The notes: a model not told the origin generated them from the sequence alone. A stretch of 64,000 bases of DNA from CALITV01 sp964415795 (GCA_964415795.1 CAYQBN010000005.1:62001-126000); one strand, 5' to 3'; positions 21,501 through 30,790 are shown, counted from the first letter of the stretch. Made by a program: numbers and translations.

Positions 21501-24500
21501 CTACGCCTGTTGACCTTCTTCTACCAAGGTGACGTCGAGACAAAGGCTCTGCATCTCCTTGACAAGCACCGAAAAGGAGGCTGGCACACCGATCTCGTAC
21601 TTGTGTTTTCCACGGACAATCGACTCATAGAGCCGCTTGCGTCCCTCGACATCGTCCGATTTCACCGTCAGGAACTCCTGAAGCGTGTAAGCAGCCCCAT
21701 AGGCACCAAGCGCCCAAACCTCCATCTCGCCAAGACGCTGACCACCGAACTGCGCCTTGCCACCAAGCGGTTGTTGCGTGACGAGCGAGTAGGGACCGGT
21801 ACTCCGCGCGTGGACCTTTTCATCAACAAGATGGTGAAGTTTCAAGAAGTACATGACCCCGACCGTAACATCCGACTCAAAGGGCTCCCCGGTGCGTCCA
21901 TCAAAAAGCGTCACTTTGCCGTTCTCCGGCTGATCGGCATAGGAAAGAAGCTCACGAACATCTTCTTCCTTCGCACCATCGAACACCGGCGACGCCATGG
22001 GTATACCTTTCCTCATAGAGCGGACGAACGCACGCAGGTCGTCGTCATCGGCCTCGTCTATGAGTTTCGCCGTTGCCGGACCGGGTTCAAGAATCCTCTT
22101 GAGCTCTTCTTTGAGCTTTTTGCTTGACCAATGTTGCTCGAGATACTCGTTTATTTTTTCTCCGATCCGTCGCGCGGCGAGACCAAGATGCACCTCGAGG
22201 ATCTGACCAATGTTCATGCGGGACGGCACCCCAAGCGGGTTGAGAACGATATCCACCGTTTGGCCATTTTCGAGATACGGCATATCTTCATCAGGAAGCA
22301 AAAGGGAAACAACACCCTTATTGCCGTGGCGTCCCGACATCTTGTCGCCAACCGACAGTTTCCGTTTGATGGCGATGAACACCTTAACGGACTTTATGAC
22401 CCCGGGCGCCAGATCATCGCTCTTGGTCATCTGACGCATCTTTCCATCATATATCTTCTTGACCATTTCTACTTTTCGGCGCATCGACAAGAGCAACTCT
22501 CGCACCTTCTTCATCGTGGCCCGATCCGAGACGCTTACCCGCTCAAGATAGACATCGGGAACCTTGTTGAGCACTTCCGCAGTCAACTTTTCTCCCTTTT
22601 TCAACAGCGACTGCCCTTTCTCGTGCGCAAGAGCCGCATCGGTCGTTTTCCCCACAAAGAGATTCCGAATAACCTCGTACGCGCAGCTTTCTATAATGCG
22701 TACCTCATCGTCCCGGTCACGCTTGAGCGCATCAAGTTGCGCCTTTTCCTGCTCCTTCATTCGGGCATCTTTCTTGGTTCCTTTCCGAGCAAAGATTCGC
22801 GTGTCGATCACTACGCCCTCAACGCCCGGCGGCACATAAAGCGAACTATCCTTCACATCGCCAGCCTTTTCGCCGAAGATAGCACGAAGGAGTTTCTCTT
22901 CGGGAGAAAGGACCGTGTCACCTTTCGGCGTCACCTTTCCGACAAGGATGTCTCCCGCCTTCACCTTCTGACCGATCCGGATGACTCCCGACTCATCCAA
23001 CTTCCGCAATGCCTCATCGGGAGCGTTCGGTATATCGGCCGTTATATCCTCGGGACCACGCTTCGTATCGCGCGCCTCACAAACGAACTCCTCGATATGG
23101 ATTGAGGTAAAGGTATCTTCCCGAAGCAGGCGTTCGTTAACCAGAATGGAATCTTCAAAGTTGTAACCGCTCCACGGCATGAAGGCAATGAGCACATTGC
23201 GCCCGAGCGCCAGCTCACCACGATCTATGGCCGGCCCATCGGCGATCACATCACCGGCACGCACGCGGTCTCCGACATTCACCACCGGACGCTGGTCGAT
23301 GTCGGTGTTCTGATTCGATCGCCGGTGCTTTATGAGGTTGTATATGTCCACATCTACCGTACCGTCGCTTTCCTTTTCATCCACTCGCACCACGATGCGG
23401 GTCGTATCCACTTTGGCTATGACCCCGCTTCGCTTCGCATAAACGGCATACCCTGAATCCCGGGCAACGAACGACTCGAGCCCTGACCCGATGAGTGGCG
23501 CTTCGGTACGCACGAGAGGCACAGCCTGGCGCTGCATGTTCGAACCCATGAGGGCACGGTTGGCATCATCATGCTCAAGGAAGGGAACAAGCGCCGCCGA
23601 TACCGAAACGATCTGCAAGGGGACAAGGTCCATGAGTGTCACCTGTTCCCGCGGGATACGGACAACATCTCCTTTCTCGCGAGCACTTACTATGTCGTCA
23701 AGGATATTGCCGTCCTTGTCCAATTTTGCCGAGGCTGGGATGATACGATGACTTTCCTCCTCTATCGCATCGAGATACACCACTTTATTGGTGACCCGTC
23801 CATTCTCCACCACCCGGTAGGGCGTTTCGATGTACCCGAACTCGTCGATACGCGCAAAGGTCGTAAGCGACACGATAAGACCGACATTGGGACCTTCGGG
23901 TGTCTCGACCGGACAGATGCGTCCGTAATGAGTCTTATGAACATCACGAACCTCGAAACTGGCATGCTCACGAGCGAGCCCCCCGGGACCAAGCGCCGAA
24001 AGACGCCGTTTGTGCGTCATCTCGGCAAGAAGATTTGTCTGATCCATAAACTGCGACAATTGGCCACCCGCGAAGAATTCCTTGAGTACCGCGGTTACCT
24101 GCTTGTAACTGATTACCTCGTACGGCGTGAGCGTCTCTATCGCGGAACCGGCAAGTTTCTCTTTGATGCTATGCGCCATACGGAGAAGGCCAGTCTTGAA
24201 CTGATCCTCGAGCAATTCGCCGACGAGTCTCACGCGGCGATTCCCCAGATGGTCTATATCGTCCACCACGCCGCGTCCATCGCTCAAGTTCAGCAGATAC
24301 ACGACCGTGTTAAGCACATCCTCCTTGCGAAGCCGACGCTCGGTGAGGGGAATGTTCTCGCCGAACTTGTAGTTCATCCGCAAACGACCGACCGCACTGA
24401 GGTCGTAGTTCTCAGCGTGGAGAAACAGGTTACGGAAATAGCTCTCCGCGACCTCATTCGTCACCGGATTAGCCGGCACCATGATCTTGTAAATCTCGGT

Positions 24501-25619
24501 AAGAGCCTCTTCCCGAGAGGTGGTCTTGTCGATTCGAAGCGTGTCGGAAAGATGTGACGAATATTTAAGGTTCTCTATATAAATAGTTTCGAGATATGTC
24601 ACTCCCCGCTTGACGATCTCATCAAGCAACGACACGGTAATTTCATCGTTCACCTGCGCAATCATCGCGCCATTCTTGTCGAAGATCGGCTTATAGAGCC
24701 GCTTCCCCACCAGGTATGAGGAAGGAATCTCGACGCGGGTGATACCGGCCTTCTTAAGCCGTGAAAACACCGCAGAAGAGAAATTCTTACCCTCTTGGGC
24801 AACGACATTCCCCGCTTTATCGGTGATGGTGACTGGGATCCTCTGTTCCTTCAAGCGATCGCCATCGTTCTCGATATCAAGAACCTTGAATATCCCGTCC
24901 TTCCCCACCTCAAATCTCTCGGAGAAGTAATACTTGCCGATAATCTCTTCCTTGGTGAATCCCCAAGCCTTGAGGAATATCGTGGCCGGGAACTTCCGCT
25001 TACGGTCTATTTTGACATAGAGAAGATTCTTGGCGTCGAACTCGAAATCAAGCCAAGCTCCATGGTACGGGATAAGACGCGCCATGAACACATCGTTGCC
25101 CGCTGCCGATCGCATCTTGTCGTAGTCGAAGAAGGTGCCGGGAGAACGATGTAACTGGTTGACAATGACCCGCTCGGTCCCATTAATGATAAAGGTTCCC
25201 CACTCCGTCATATAGGGAATGGCACCGAAATGGATGTCTTGCTCCTTGATGTCATTAAGTCCCTTTCGGCGACCATCCTGATCTATTTCGTAGGAGGCGA
25301 GCGCCACTTTTATCTTGATCGGTATCTCGTAAGTGGTGCCACGCAATTTGCACTCTTCCACATCGTAGAGCGGCTCCCCGAGCGTATAGCCGCCGTAAGT
25401 CAGCTCTATCGCGTTGTTGAAGCTCGCAATGGGGAACACGGCCCGAAAGGCCGCCTCGAGCCCGGTGTTGGTGCGCTCGGCGGGATCAACATCTTTTTGA
25501 AGGAATTGCATGAACGACTGTTTCTGAACTTGCAGAAGATCAGGTATCTCCTGCACGAAACGCGTCACCTTGCCGAACCATCGCCGTGCTCTGAAATTAC
25601 TCTGACCGAGAATACCCAT
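21501..25619 (-). CDS. rpoB: RNA polymerase subunit beta
   Basis: The 1372-residue protein has the standard beta domains, including the rifampicin-binding cluster (SQFMDQTNLLAEMTHKRRLSALG), GKVTPKGDTVLSPEEKLLRAIFGEKAGDVKD, DKMSGRHGNKGVVS and the C-terminal QQPLGGKAQFGGQRLGEMEVWALGAYGAAYTLQE. In the rifampicin cluster the residues most often mutated to resistance (Q513, D516, H526, S531 in E. coli numbering) are wild type, but the position of P520 is Leu. It is cotranscribed with rpoC. Confidence 0.98.
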   Translation of the reverse strand: MGILGQSNFRARRWFGKVTRFVQEIPDLLQVQKQSFMQFLQKDVDPAERTNTGLEAAFRAVFPIASFNNAIELTYGGYTLGEPLYDVEECKLRGTTYEIPIKIKVALASYEIDQDGRRKGLNDIKEQDIHFGAIPYMTEWGTFIINGTERVIVNQLHRSPGTFFDYDKMRSAAGNDVFMARLIPYHGAWLDFEFDAKNLLYVKIDRKRKFPATIFLKAWGFTKEEIIGKYYFSERFEVGKDGIFKVLDIENDGDRLKEQRIPVTITDKAGNVVAQEGKNFSSAVFSRLKKAGITRVEIPSSYLVGKRLYKPIFDKNGAMIAQVNDEITVSLLDEIVKRGVTYLETIYIENLKYSSHLSDTLRIDKTTSREEALTEIYKIMVPANPVTNEVAESYFRNLFLHAENYDLSAVGRLRMNYKFGENIPLTERRLRKEDVLNTVVYLLNLSDGRGVVDDIDHLGNRRVRLVGELLEDQFKTGLLRMAHSIKEKLAGSAIETLTPYEVISYKQVTAVLKEFFAGGQLSQFMDQTNLLAEMTHKRRLSALGPGGLAREHASFEVRDVHKTHYGRICPVETPEGPNVGLIVSLTTFARIDEFGYIETPYRVVENGRVTNKVVYLDAIEEESHRIIPASAKLDKDGNILDDIVSAREKGDVVRIPREQVTLMDLVPLQIVSVSAALVPFLEHDDANRALMGSNMQRQAVPLVRTEAPLIGSGLESFVARDSGYAVYAKRSGVIAKVDTTRIVVRVDEKESDGTVDVDIYNLIKHRRSNQNTDIDQRPVVNVGDRVRAGDVIADGPAIDRGELALGRNVLIAFMPWSGYNFEDSILVNERLLREDTFTSIHIEEFVCEARDTKRGPEDITADIPNAPDEALRKLDESGVIRIGQKVKAGDILVGKVTPKGDTVLSPEEKLLRAIFGEKAGDVKDSSLYVPPGVEGVVIDTRIFARKGTKKDARMKEQEKAQLDALKRDRDDEVRIIESCAYEVIRNLFVGKTTDAALAHEKGQSLLKKGEKLTAEVLNKVPDVYLERVSVSDRATMKKVRELLLSMRRKVEMVKKIYDGKMRQMTKSDDLAPGVIKSVKVFIAIKRKLSVGDKMSGRHGNKGVVSLLLPDEDMPYLENGQTVDIVLNPLGVPSRMNIGQILEVHLGLAARRIGEKINEYLEQHWSSKKLKEELKRILEPGPATAKLIDEADDDDLRAFVRSMRKGIPMASPVFDGAKEEDVRELLSYADQPENGKVTLFDGRTGEPFESDVTVGVMYFLKLHHLVDEKVHARSTGPYSLVTQQPLGGKAQFGGQRLGEMEVWALGAYGAAYTLQEFLTVKSDDVEGRKRLYESIVRGKHKYEIGVPASFSVLVKEMQSLCLDVTLVEEGQQA

Positions 25620-25682
25620 CGTGACCTCTCACCTGTCTGTTGAACACAGAGGACATCCTTTCACGCCCTATAAAAAGCAAGG

Positions 25683-25703
25683 GGGACGGCAACACGGCCG
25701 CCC
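25683..25703 (-). terminator. Attenuator-like hairpin between rplL and rpoB
   Basis: On the minus strand a GC-rich stem (GGG-CGGC paired with GCCG-CCC, one bulged base, six-base loop) is followed after a few bases by TTGCTTTTT. A partial terminator in exactly this intergenic position is known from enterobacteria, where it lowers rpoBC expression relative to the ribosomal protein genes. The function here is inferred from position and structure. Confidence 0.55.
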
Positions 25704-25747
25704 TCTCCTGCATACCGAATAAAACTGTCAAGTAGCACCGGACCGAT

Positions 25748-26128
25748 CTACTTTATCTCGACCTCGGCACCAACAGCAACCAGTTTTTCCTTTATCTTGT
25801 TCGCTTCCTCTTTCGATACCGCCTCTTTTATCGTCTTCGGGGCTCCCTCGACGAGGTCTTTGGCCTCTTTGAGCCCGAGGTTGGTGAGCGCACGGATTTC
25901 CTTGATGACCTCGAGCTTCTTGGCGCCAGCCGCCTTGAGAATCACTTCAAACTCGGTCTTTTCCTCTGCCGCCGGAGCCGCCGCACCGCCAGCTGCCGGA
26001 ACCGCCGCTACGGCGACCGGAGCCGCCGCACTTACGCCCAGCTCATTCTCAAGTTCCTTAATAAGCTCAGCAAGTTCGAGAACCGACATGTTCTTAATGA
26101 ACTCTTTGACTTCTGCCTTGGTAGCCAT
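25748..26128 (-). CDS. rplL: 50S ribosomal protein L7/L12
   Basis: A 126-residue stalk protein: an N-terminal dimerisation helix (LELAELIKELENELG), an Ala/Pro-rich hinge (about residues 35-55) and the globular C-terminal domain with KKLEVIKEIRALTNLGLKEAKDLVEGAPKTIKE. It recruits translational GTPases. It lies 24 nt after rplJ. Confidence 0.98.
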   Translation of the reverse strand: MATKAEVKEFIKNMSVLELAELIKELENELGVSAAAPVAVAAVPAAGGAAAPAAEEKTEFEVILKAAGAKKLEVIKEIRALTNLGLKEAKDLVEGAPKTIKEAVSKEEANKIKEKLVAVGAEVEIK

Positions 26129-26152
26129 GGTGTTACTCCTCTTACTAGGTTG

Positions 26153-26680
26153 TTAGTTGCCTTGTTCTTTCTTGTCGCGATAAGCGGCGAGAACCCGCAG
26201 AAACGACTGCGGCACTGCTGCAAGCAAACATACGAATTTTTGCGGCACCGCCTGGAAGGTGCCAAGCAATTTCGCCTGCAGTTCCGGTTTTCCGGGCATC
26301 TCGGAAAGCCTTTTCACATCATCCGGAGAAAGGACCTTCCCTTCCAGCATACCGCCTTTAACGATGAGCGCCTTGTCCTTCTCAACGAACTTTTTGAGAA
26401 TCTTGGCGCCAACCGTCTGATCGTCGCGGGTCGTCATGACAAGAGCGGTCATGCCCTTGAAGAATTCCGCCATCTCCGCATAGGGAGTTTCTCTAACGGC
26501 GATCTTCGCCAAGGTGTTCTTGACCACTACGAGTTTCACATCGCTCTTCGCGCACTCTTTTCGGATCGGCGTGAAGACCGTCATGGGGACTCCGCTGAAA
26601 TCAACAGCGATGCAGGACGATGCTCGGGAAAGAAGTCCTTTGATCTCTGCGACCACCTGTTCTTTCCTGATCCGTTCCAT
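26153..26680 (-). CDS. rplJ: 50S ribosomal protein L10
   Basis: The 175-residue product is the stalk base protein, with RKEQVVAEIKGLLSRASSCIAVDFSG, VVVKNTLAKIAV and the GGMLEGKVLSPDDVKRLSEMP region, then a C-terminal helix that binds L7/L12 dimers. A 120-nt leader upstream matches the usual site of autoregulation by L10-L12. Confidence 0.97.
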   Translation of the reverse strand: MERIRKEQVVAEIKGLLSRASSCIAVDFSGVPMTVFTPIRKECAKSDVKLVVVKNTLAKIAVRETPYAEMAEFFKGMTALVMTTRDDQTVGAKILKKFVEKDKALIVKGGMLEGKVLSPDDVKRLSEMPGKPELQAKLLGTFQAVPQKFVCLLAAVPQSFLRVLAAYRDKKEQGN

Positions 26681-26689
26681 TGCATTCTC

Positions 26690-26790
26690 CCTAACTATAT
26701 CCGCTGGCCCGCGAAGACAGAATCCAGTTCGTCTCCGGCAGGAGATTAAGCCAACACCGTTGGCACCCGCCTTCTCAGACCAGTATCACA
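26690..26790 (-). promoter_or_regulatory. Ribosomal protein L10 leader RNA (probable)
   Basis: The 120-nt untranslated stretch between rplA and rplJ on the minus strand contains a CCTGCCGGAGAC element followed by a paired GTCTTCGCGGGCCAGC region. This resembles the L10 leader that L10-(L12)n binds to repress translation. Exact ends and fold were not computed. Confidence 0.5.
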
Positions 26791-26800
26791 CGAAACTCCG

Positions 26801-27508
26801 TTATTTCACCTGATCCAACATCTCACTCTCGTCCAACTTGACACCTGGGCCCATCGTGCTCGAAAGCGAAATTTTCTTGATAAAAGCCCCTTTTACCGAA
26901 GCGGGCTTCAGTTTGACGAGGTTTTTGAAGAGCTCCAGCGCATTATCGTAGAGCTTCCCGGCACCGAAACTCACCTTTCCGATGGGGACGCACATGACGC
27001 CGGTTTTACTTACCTTGAACTCGACTTTACCCGCTTTCGCCATCTTGATGGCATTCACGATATCGTTGGTCACCGTTCCCACCTTGGGGTTGGGCATAAG
27101 CCCACGGCGACCGAGCACCTTGCCGAGTTTTCCGACCTTTCCCATCATAGAAGGCGTCGTGAGCACCGTGTCGTACTCTATCCACTCCTCGTTCTGTATC
27201 TTTTCGATGACCTCGTCACCTCCGACAAAATCGGCGCCGGCCGCTTTTGCTTCCTCGACCTTGTCGGGCGGGACAATGGCCAGCACGCGGATGGTCTTTC
27301 CGAGACCGTGCGGATAAACACATGTCCCGCGAACCATCTGATCCGATTTCTTCGGGTCTATGCCAAGGTTGATTGCGAGGTCAACCGTCTCGTCGAATTT
27401 TTTCGACGCCGCAGCAGCGACAAATCGAAAAGCCTCTTCGAAACGGTATTTCTTCGCACTGTCATACTGTTTTTTTACATCCGCAATCCGTTTGCCGACG
27501 CGTCCCAT
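26801..27508 (-). CDS. rplA: 50S ribosomal protein L1
   Basis: The 235-residue two-domain protein includes PHGLGKTIRVLAI, AGADFVGGDEVIEKIQNEEW and the LGRRGLMPNPKVGTVTNDI motif. L1 forms the mobile stalk that helps release E-site tRNA, and in many bacteria represses its own rplK-rplA operon. It follows rplK by 12 nt. Confidence 0.98.
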   Translation of the reverse strand: MGRVGKRIADVKKQYDSAKKYRFEEAFRFVAAAASKKFDETVDLAINLGIDPKKSDQMVRGTCVYPHGLGKTIRVLAIVPPDKVEEAKAAGADFVGGDEVIEKIQNEEWIEYDTVLTTPSMMGKVGKLGKVLGRRGLMPNPKVGTVTNDIVNAIKMAKAGKVEFKVSKTGVMCVPIGKVSFGAGKLYDNALELFKNLVKLKPASVKGAFIKKISLSSTMGPGVKLDESEMLDQVK

Positions 27509-27520
27509 GACTTACGCTCC

Positions 27521-27943
27521 TTATTCGATGGTGATGCCCATACTCCTCGCTGTCCCTTCCACCGACCGCTTCGCCGCTTCAAGATCAGTCGTGTTGAGGT
27601 CGGCCAGTTTTGTGCTGGCAATCTCTTCGACCGCTTTTTTACTGACGGTACCTACTTTCTTCTTGTTCGGCTCACCGGACCCTTTCTCCTTTCCCGCCGC
27701 CTTCAGTAACAGCTGTGAGGTGGGCGGCGTCTTTGTCACGAACGAAAAGGTGCGGTCGGCATACACCGTTATGATGACCGGAATGATGAACCCTTTCTGG
27801 TTCTGCGTCCGCGCATTGTATTGTTTGCAGAATTCCATAATGTTGACACCGTGCTGGCCAAGCGCTGGGCCGACCGGCGGTGCCGGGTTCGCCTGTCCGG
27901 CGGGTATTTGCAATCTAATACTTGCGATAACCTTCTTTGCCAT
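27521..27943 (-). CDS. rplK: 50S ribosomal protein L11
   Basis: A 140-residue protein with the proline-rich N-terminal domain (LQIPAGQANPAPPVGPALGQHGVNIMEFCKQYNART) and the rRNA-binding C-terminal domain ending in GTARSMGITIE. It forms the GTPase-associated centre with L10 and is required for the stringent response in other bacteria. Confidence 0.98.
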   Translation of the reverse strand: MAKKVIASIRLQIPAGQANPAPPVGPALGQHGVNIMEFCKQYNARTQNQKGFIIPVIITVYADRTFSFVTKTPPTSQLLLKAAGKEKGSGEPNKKKVGTVSKKAVEEIASTKLADLNTTDLEAAKRSVEGTARSMGITIE

Positions 27944-27959
27944 GGCCTTCTCCCTTACT

Positions 27960-28532
27960 CTAATCCTCGATCTTTTCGACCTGCGAGAAACTGAGCTCGA
28001 CCGGCGTCGAGCGCCCGAAGATGTTCACGAGAACATCCATTCGTTCCTTCCCTTCCTTTATATCGTCGATCACTGCCTTGAAACCCGCGAAGGCGCCATC
28101 CTTGATGAGCACCGTTTCGCCCTTCTCAAAGGTGACGACGCGTGCAGTCCTGATCTCGCCCTCTTGCATCATCCGCTTGATACGCTCAATCTCTGCGGCG
28201 GAAATTGGAGTCGGTTTGATTTCGGCGTCTTTTTTGGAAAACCGTTTGCGTTCGCCGACAAGCGCCGGTTTCCGGATGAACTCGACGCTCTTGATGAGAA
28301 GCCATGCCTCCTCCGAATAGTGCATCTGGACGAACACATATCCGGGGTAGAGATTCTTTTTGACCTTACGCTTCTTATCCCCTTTTTTCTCTTCGATTTC
28401 TATTTCGGGGACGATTATCTCTCCGAAACGGTCCTGCATCTTACGATCGGCGATGACCTTGAGAATCGCATTTCGTAATCTGTTTTCCTGCCCCGTTTGT
28501 GTATGGATCGCATACCACTTCATCGCCGCCAC
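27960..28532 (-). CDS. nusG: Transcription termination/antitermination protein NusG
   Basis: A 190-residue protein with the NGN domain (KWYAIHTQTGQENRLRNAI, NLYPGYVFVQM) and a C-terminal KOW domain (GETVLIKDGAFAGFKAVIDDI). Compared with the shortest NusG proteins, it has a Lys-rich insertion (EEKKGDKKRKVKKN, residues about 50-63) before the conserved LYPGYVFV. It binds RNA polymerase and links it to Rho or S10. It follows secE by 12 nt. Confidence 0.97.
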   Translation of the reverse strand: MAAMKWYAIHTQTGQENRLRNAILKVIADRKMQDRFGEIIVPEIEIEEKKGDKKRKVKKNLYPGYVFVQMHYSEEAWLLIKSVEFIRKPALVGERKRFSKKDAEIKPTPISAAEIERIKRMMQEGEIRTARVVTFEKGETVLIKDGAFAGFKAVIDDIKEGKERMDVLVNIFGRSTPVELSFSQVEKIED

Positions 28533-28544
28533 CCGCTCCGGATT

Positions 28545-28934
28545 CTAATAGAAGAGAAGAGAAACATTCGACCAAATGAGGTCGAGCACGAAAAACACCA
28601 CGATCATGATAGCCACAAAAACAAACACCGAGATAGTCGTGACCCGCGTTTCGTCCTTGGTCGGGATAGTAACCTTCTTAAGTTCCTCGATGACACCATC
28701 GAGTTCATTACGGTAATGTCCCCCCTTCCCGAACCACAGGAAAAGCGTCGCTGCCACCGCGATGATCATTCCCGACACCGCCTTCAGCGGGAAGAAGCCA
28801 GCAACAAGGTAATTCGCAAGATCAATGCGACGGATACTGAGCACCTCATCGCTCAGATTGACGCCGAAATAAACCGCCGCTGCAAAAAAGACCGCATAGC
28901 AGACAAGGATTATCTTCCCGTTCTTCATCGTCAT
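28545..28934 (-). CDS. secE: Protein translocase subunit SecE, three-helix form
   Basis: The 129-residue protein has hydrophobic segments near residues 8-24, 47-67 and 100-125, with the conserved SecE amphipathic stretch ELKKVTIPTKDETRVTT before the last helix. Three helices resemble the enterobacterial protein, whereas many bacteria have a single-helix SecE of about 60 residues. The start ATG is preceded by GGGGAGGC. secY lies in the spc block of this window. Confidence 0.94.
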   Translation of the reverse strand: MTMKNGKIILVCYAVFFAAAVYFGVNLSDEVLSIRRIDLANYLVAGFFPLKAVSGMIIAVAATLFLWFGKGGHYRNELDGVIEELKKVTIPTKDETRVTTISVFVFVAIMIVVFFVLDLIWSNVSLLFY

Positions 28935-28958
28935 TGCTGCCTCCCCCGGCAGGAGAAA

Positions 28959-29034
28959 TGGCAGGTCAGGCAGGACTCGAACCCGCAGCCCTCGGTTTTG
29001 GAGACCGATGCTCTACCAGTTGAGCTACTGACCT
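28959..29034 (-). tRNA. tRNA-Trp (anticodon CCA)
   Basis: A 76-nt cloverleaf read on the minus strand: acceptor AGGTCAG/CTGACCT, D arm with GCTC..GAGC, anticodon loop CTCCAAA and T arm GCGGGTTCGAGTCCTGC. The 3' CCA is encoded. It lies between rpmG and secE. Confidence 0.97.
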
Positions 29035-29052
29035 GTGAGCGCCCGCGCATAG

Positions 29053-29229
29053 TTATATCTTCCCTTCCTTATGTTCGGTATGCTTTCGGTCGTGCGGACA
29101 GTATTTCTTGAGCTCGACCTTATCGGCGGTGTTCTTCTTGTTCTTAATCGTCGTGTAGTTCTTCCGCTTGCACTCACTGCACACGAGCGTTATCTTGATG
29201 CGGTTTCCCGCCTTTCTCTTCGATGCCAT
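29053..29229 (-). CDS. rpmG: 50S ribosomal protein L33
   Basis: A 58-codon gene found by direct reading between tuf copy 2 and tRNA-Trp: MASKRKAGNRIKITLVCSEC, then KRKNYTTIKNKKN and KKYCPHDRKHTEHKEGKI. It matches L33 end to end. The first zinc pair CxxC and the third Cys are present, but the fourth ligand position is Asp (YCPHD in place of YCPxC). Confidence 0.95.
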   Translation of the reverse strand: MASKRKAGNRIKITLVCSECKRKNYTTIKNKKNTADKVELKKYCPHDRKHTEHKEGKI

Positions 29230-29243
29230 AATCGAGCCCCCTC

Positions 29244-30437
29244 TTACTCGACAATCTTCGTAACGACGCCCGAGGCCACCGTGCGACCACCCTCGCGGAT
29301 CGCGAAGCGGAGACCTTCCTCCATCGCAATCGGCGAGATCAGCTCTACCGTGATCCGCACATTGTCTCCGGGCATGACCATCTTAACCCCTTCAGGCAAC
29401 CGCAACGCCCCCGTTACATCCGTCGTGCGGAAATAGAACTGCGGCCGATACCCGTCAAAGAACGGCGTATGCCGACCACCCTCTTCCTTCGACAACACAT
29501 AAACTTCCGCCTCGAACTTCGTGTGCGGCGTTATCGTCCCCGGCGCCGCCAATACCTGTCCTCGTTCTACCTCCTCCTTCTTGATGCCTCTCAGCAAGCA
29601 CCCCACATTGTCTCCGGCACGCCCTTCGTCCAGCAGTTTCCGGAACATCTCCACTCCGGTCACCACCGTCTCCTGCGTCGGACGCAACCCCACTATCTCC
29701 ACTTTGTCAGATACCTTCACTATCCCTCGCTCGATACGCCCCGTCACCACCGTCCCGCGCCCGGAAATCGAGAACACATCCTCGATCGGCATCAGGAACG
29801 GTTTGTCTACCACTCGCACCGGTTCCGGTATGTACGTGTCTATCGCATTCATCAGCTCATGTATGCACTTCGCGTCCTCGCTGTTCGGATCGTCCGTGTT
29901 CAGCGCCTTCAGCGCGCTGCCGCGAATGATCGGTACTTCGTTCCCCGGAAACTTGTAGCTCGTCAAAAGTTCCCGTAACTCCATCTCCACCAGATCCAAC
30001 AGCTCCGGATCGTCCACCGCATCCACTTTGTTCAGGAACACCACGATATACGGCACACCGACCTGCCGCGCCAACAATACGTGCTCTCGTGTCTGCGGCA
30101 TCGGCCCATCCGTCGCTGCTACCACCAAAATCGCACCATCCATCTGCGCCGCACCTGTGATCATGTTCTTGATGTAGTCCGCGTGCCCCGGACAGTCCAC
30201 GTGCGCGTAGTGCCGCTTGTCCGTCTCGTACTCCACATGCGCCGTCGCTATCGTGATCCCGCGTTCCCGTTCCTCCGGCGCCTTGTCTATCTGATCAAAC
30301 GGTACAAACTTCGCCTTCCCCTTCGCCGCCAATACCTTAGTGATCGCCGCTGTCAGCGTCGTCTTACCGTGGTCTATGTGACCTATCGTCCCCACGTTCA
30401 CATGCGGCTTCGTCCGCTGAAATTTCTCCTTCGCCAT
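29244..30437 (-). CDS. tuf: Elongation factor Tu, copy 2 (tRNA-linked)
   Basis: A 397-residue EF-Tu identical in protein sequence to copy 1. The start at 30437 is fixed by MAKEKFQRTKPH and by the shared CCGACAGAAGGAGGCGGAG ribosome binding region; an upstream in-frame extension is not real. Its position between four tRNA genes and rpmG-secE is the classical tufB location. The DNA identity spans 29244-30458 against 12947-14161 and stops abruptly on both sides, as expected from gene conversion between the two copies. Confidence 0.98.
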   Translation of the reverse strand: MAKEKFQRTKPHVNVGTIGHIDHGKTTLTAAITKVLAAKGKAKFVPFDQIDKAPEERERGITIATAHVEYETDKRHYAHVDCPGHADYIKNMITGAAQMDGAILVVAATDGPMPQTREHVLLARQVGVPYIVVFLNKVDAVDDPELLDLVEMELRELLTSYKFPGNEVPIIRGSALKALNTDDPNSEDAKCIHELMNAIDTYIPEPVRVVDKPFLMPIEDVFSISGRGTVVTGRIERGIVKVSDKVEIVGLRPTQETVVTGVEMFRKLLDEGRAGDNVGCLLRGIKKEEVERGQVLAAPGTITPHTKFEAEVYVLSKEEGGRHTPFFDGYRPQFYFRTTDVTGALRLPEGVKMVMPGDNVRITVELISPIAMEEGLRFAIREGGRTVASGVVTKIVE

Positions 30438-30502
30438 CTCCGCCTCCTTCTGTCGGTTGTTAGCGCTCTTCCTATTCTCTCGGTATCCTTTATCATCAAA
30501 AC

Positions 30503-30579
30503 TGGAGCCCACGGTCGGAGTTGAACCGACGACCTCGTCCTTACCAAGGACGCGCTCTAACCGTCTGAGCTACGAGGGC
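30503..30579 (-). tRNA. tRNA-Thr (anticodon GGT)
   Basis: A 77-nt cloverleaf with acceptor GCCCTCG/CGTGGGC, which has a T:T mismatch at the fifth pair. The anticodon loop is TTGGTAA and the T arm GTCGGTTCAACTCCGAC, with encoded CCA. It is the last of four clustered tRNAs before tuf copy 2. Confidence 0.95.
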
Positions 30580-30587
30580 GCCAAACA

Positions 30588-30664
30588 TGGAGCGGGAAAC
30601 GGGATTCGAACCCGCGACCCTTAGCTTGGAAGGCTAATGCTCTCGCCAACTGAGCTATTCCCGC
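30588..30664 (-). tRNA. tRNA-Gly (anticodon TCC)
   Basis: A 77-nt cloverleaf with acceptor GCGGGAA/TTCCCGC, anticodon loop CTTCCAA and T arm GCGGGTTCGAATCCCGT; CCA is encoded. It lies 8 nt upstream of tRNA-Thr(GGT) in the same transcript. Confidence 0.97.
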
Positions 30665-30678
30665 ACAAAAACAAAGCA

Positions 30679-30764
30679 TGGTGGAGAGGGGAGGATTCGA
30701 ACCTCCGTAGCCGTTCGACAACAGATTTACAGTCTGCCCCCTTTAGCCGCTCGGGAACCTCTCC
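30679..30764 (-). tRNA. tRNA-Tyr (anticodon GTA)
   Basis: An 86-nt class II tRNA with a long variable arm, acceptor GGAGAGG/CCTCTCC, anticodon loop CTGTAAA and encoded CCA. It lies between tRNA-Thr(TGT) and tRNA-Gly, the same order as thrU-tyrU-glyT-thrT in enterobacteria. Confidence 0.97.
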
Positions 30765-30790
30765 ACTATTCGGTCGTATACTCTAATGCA

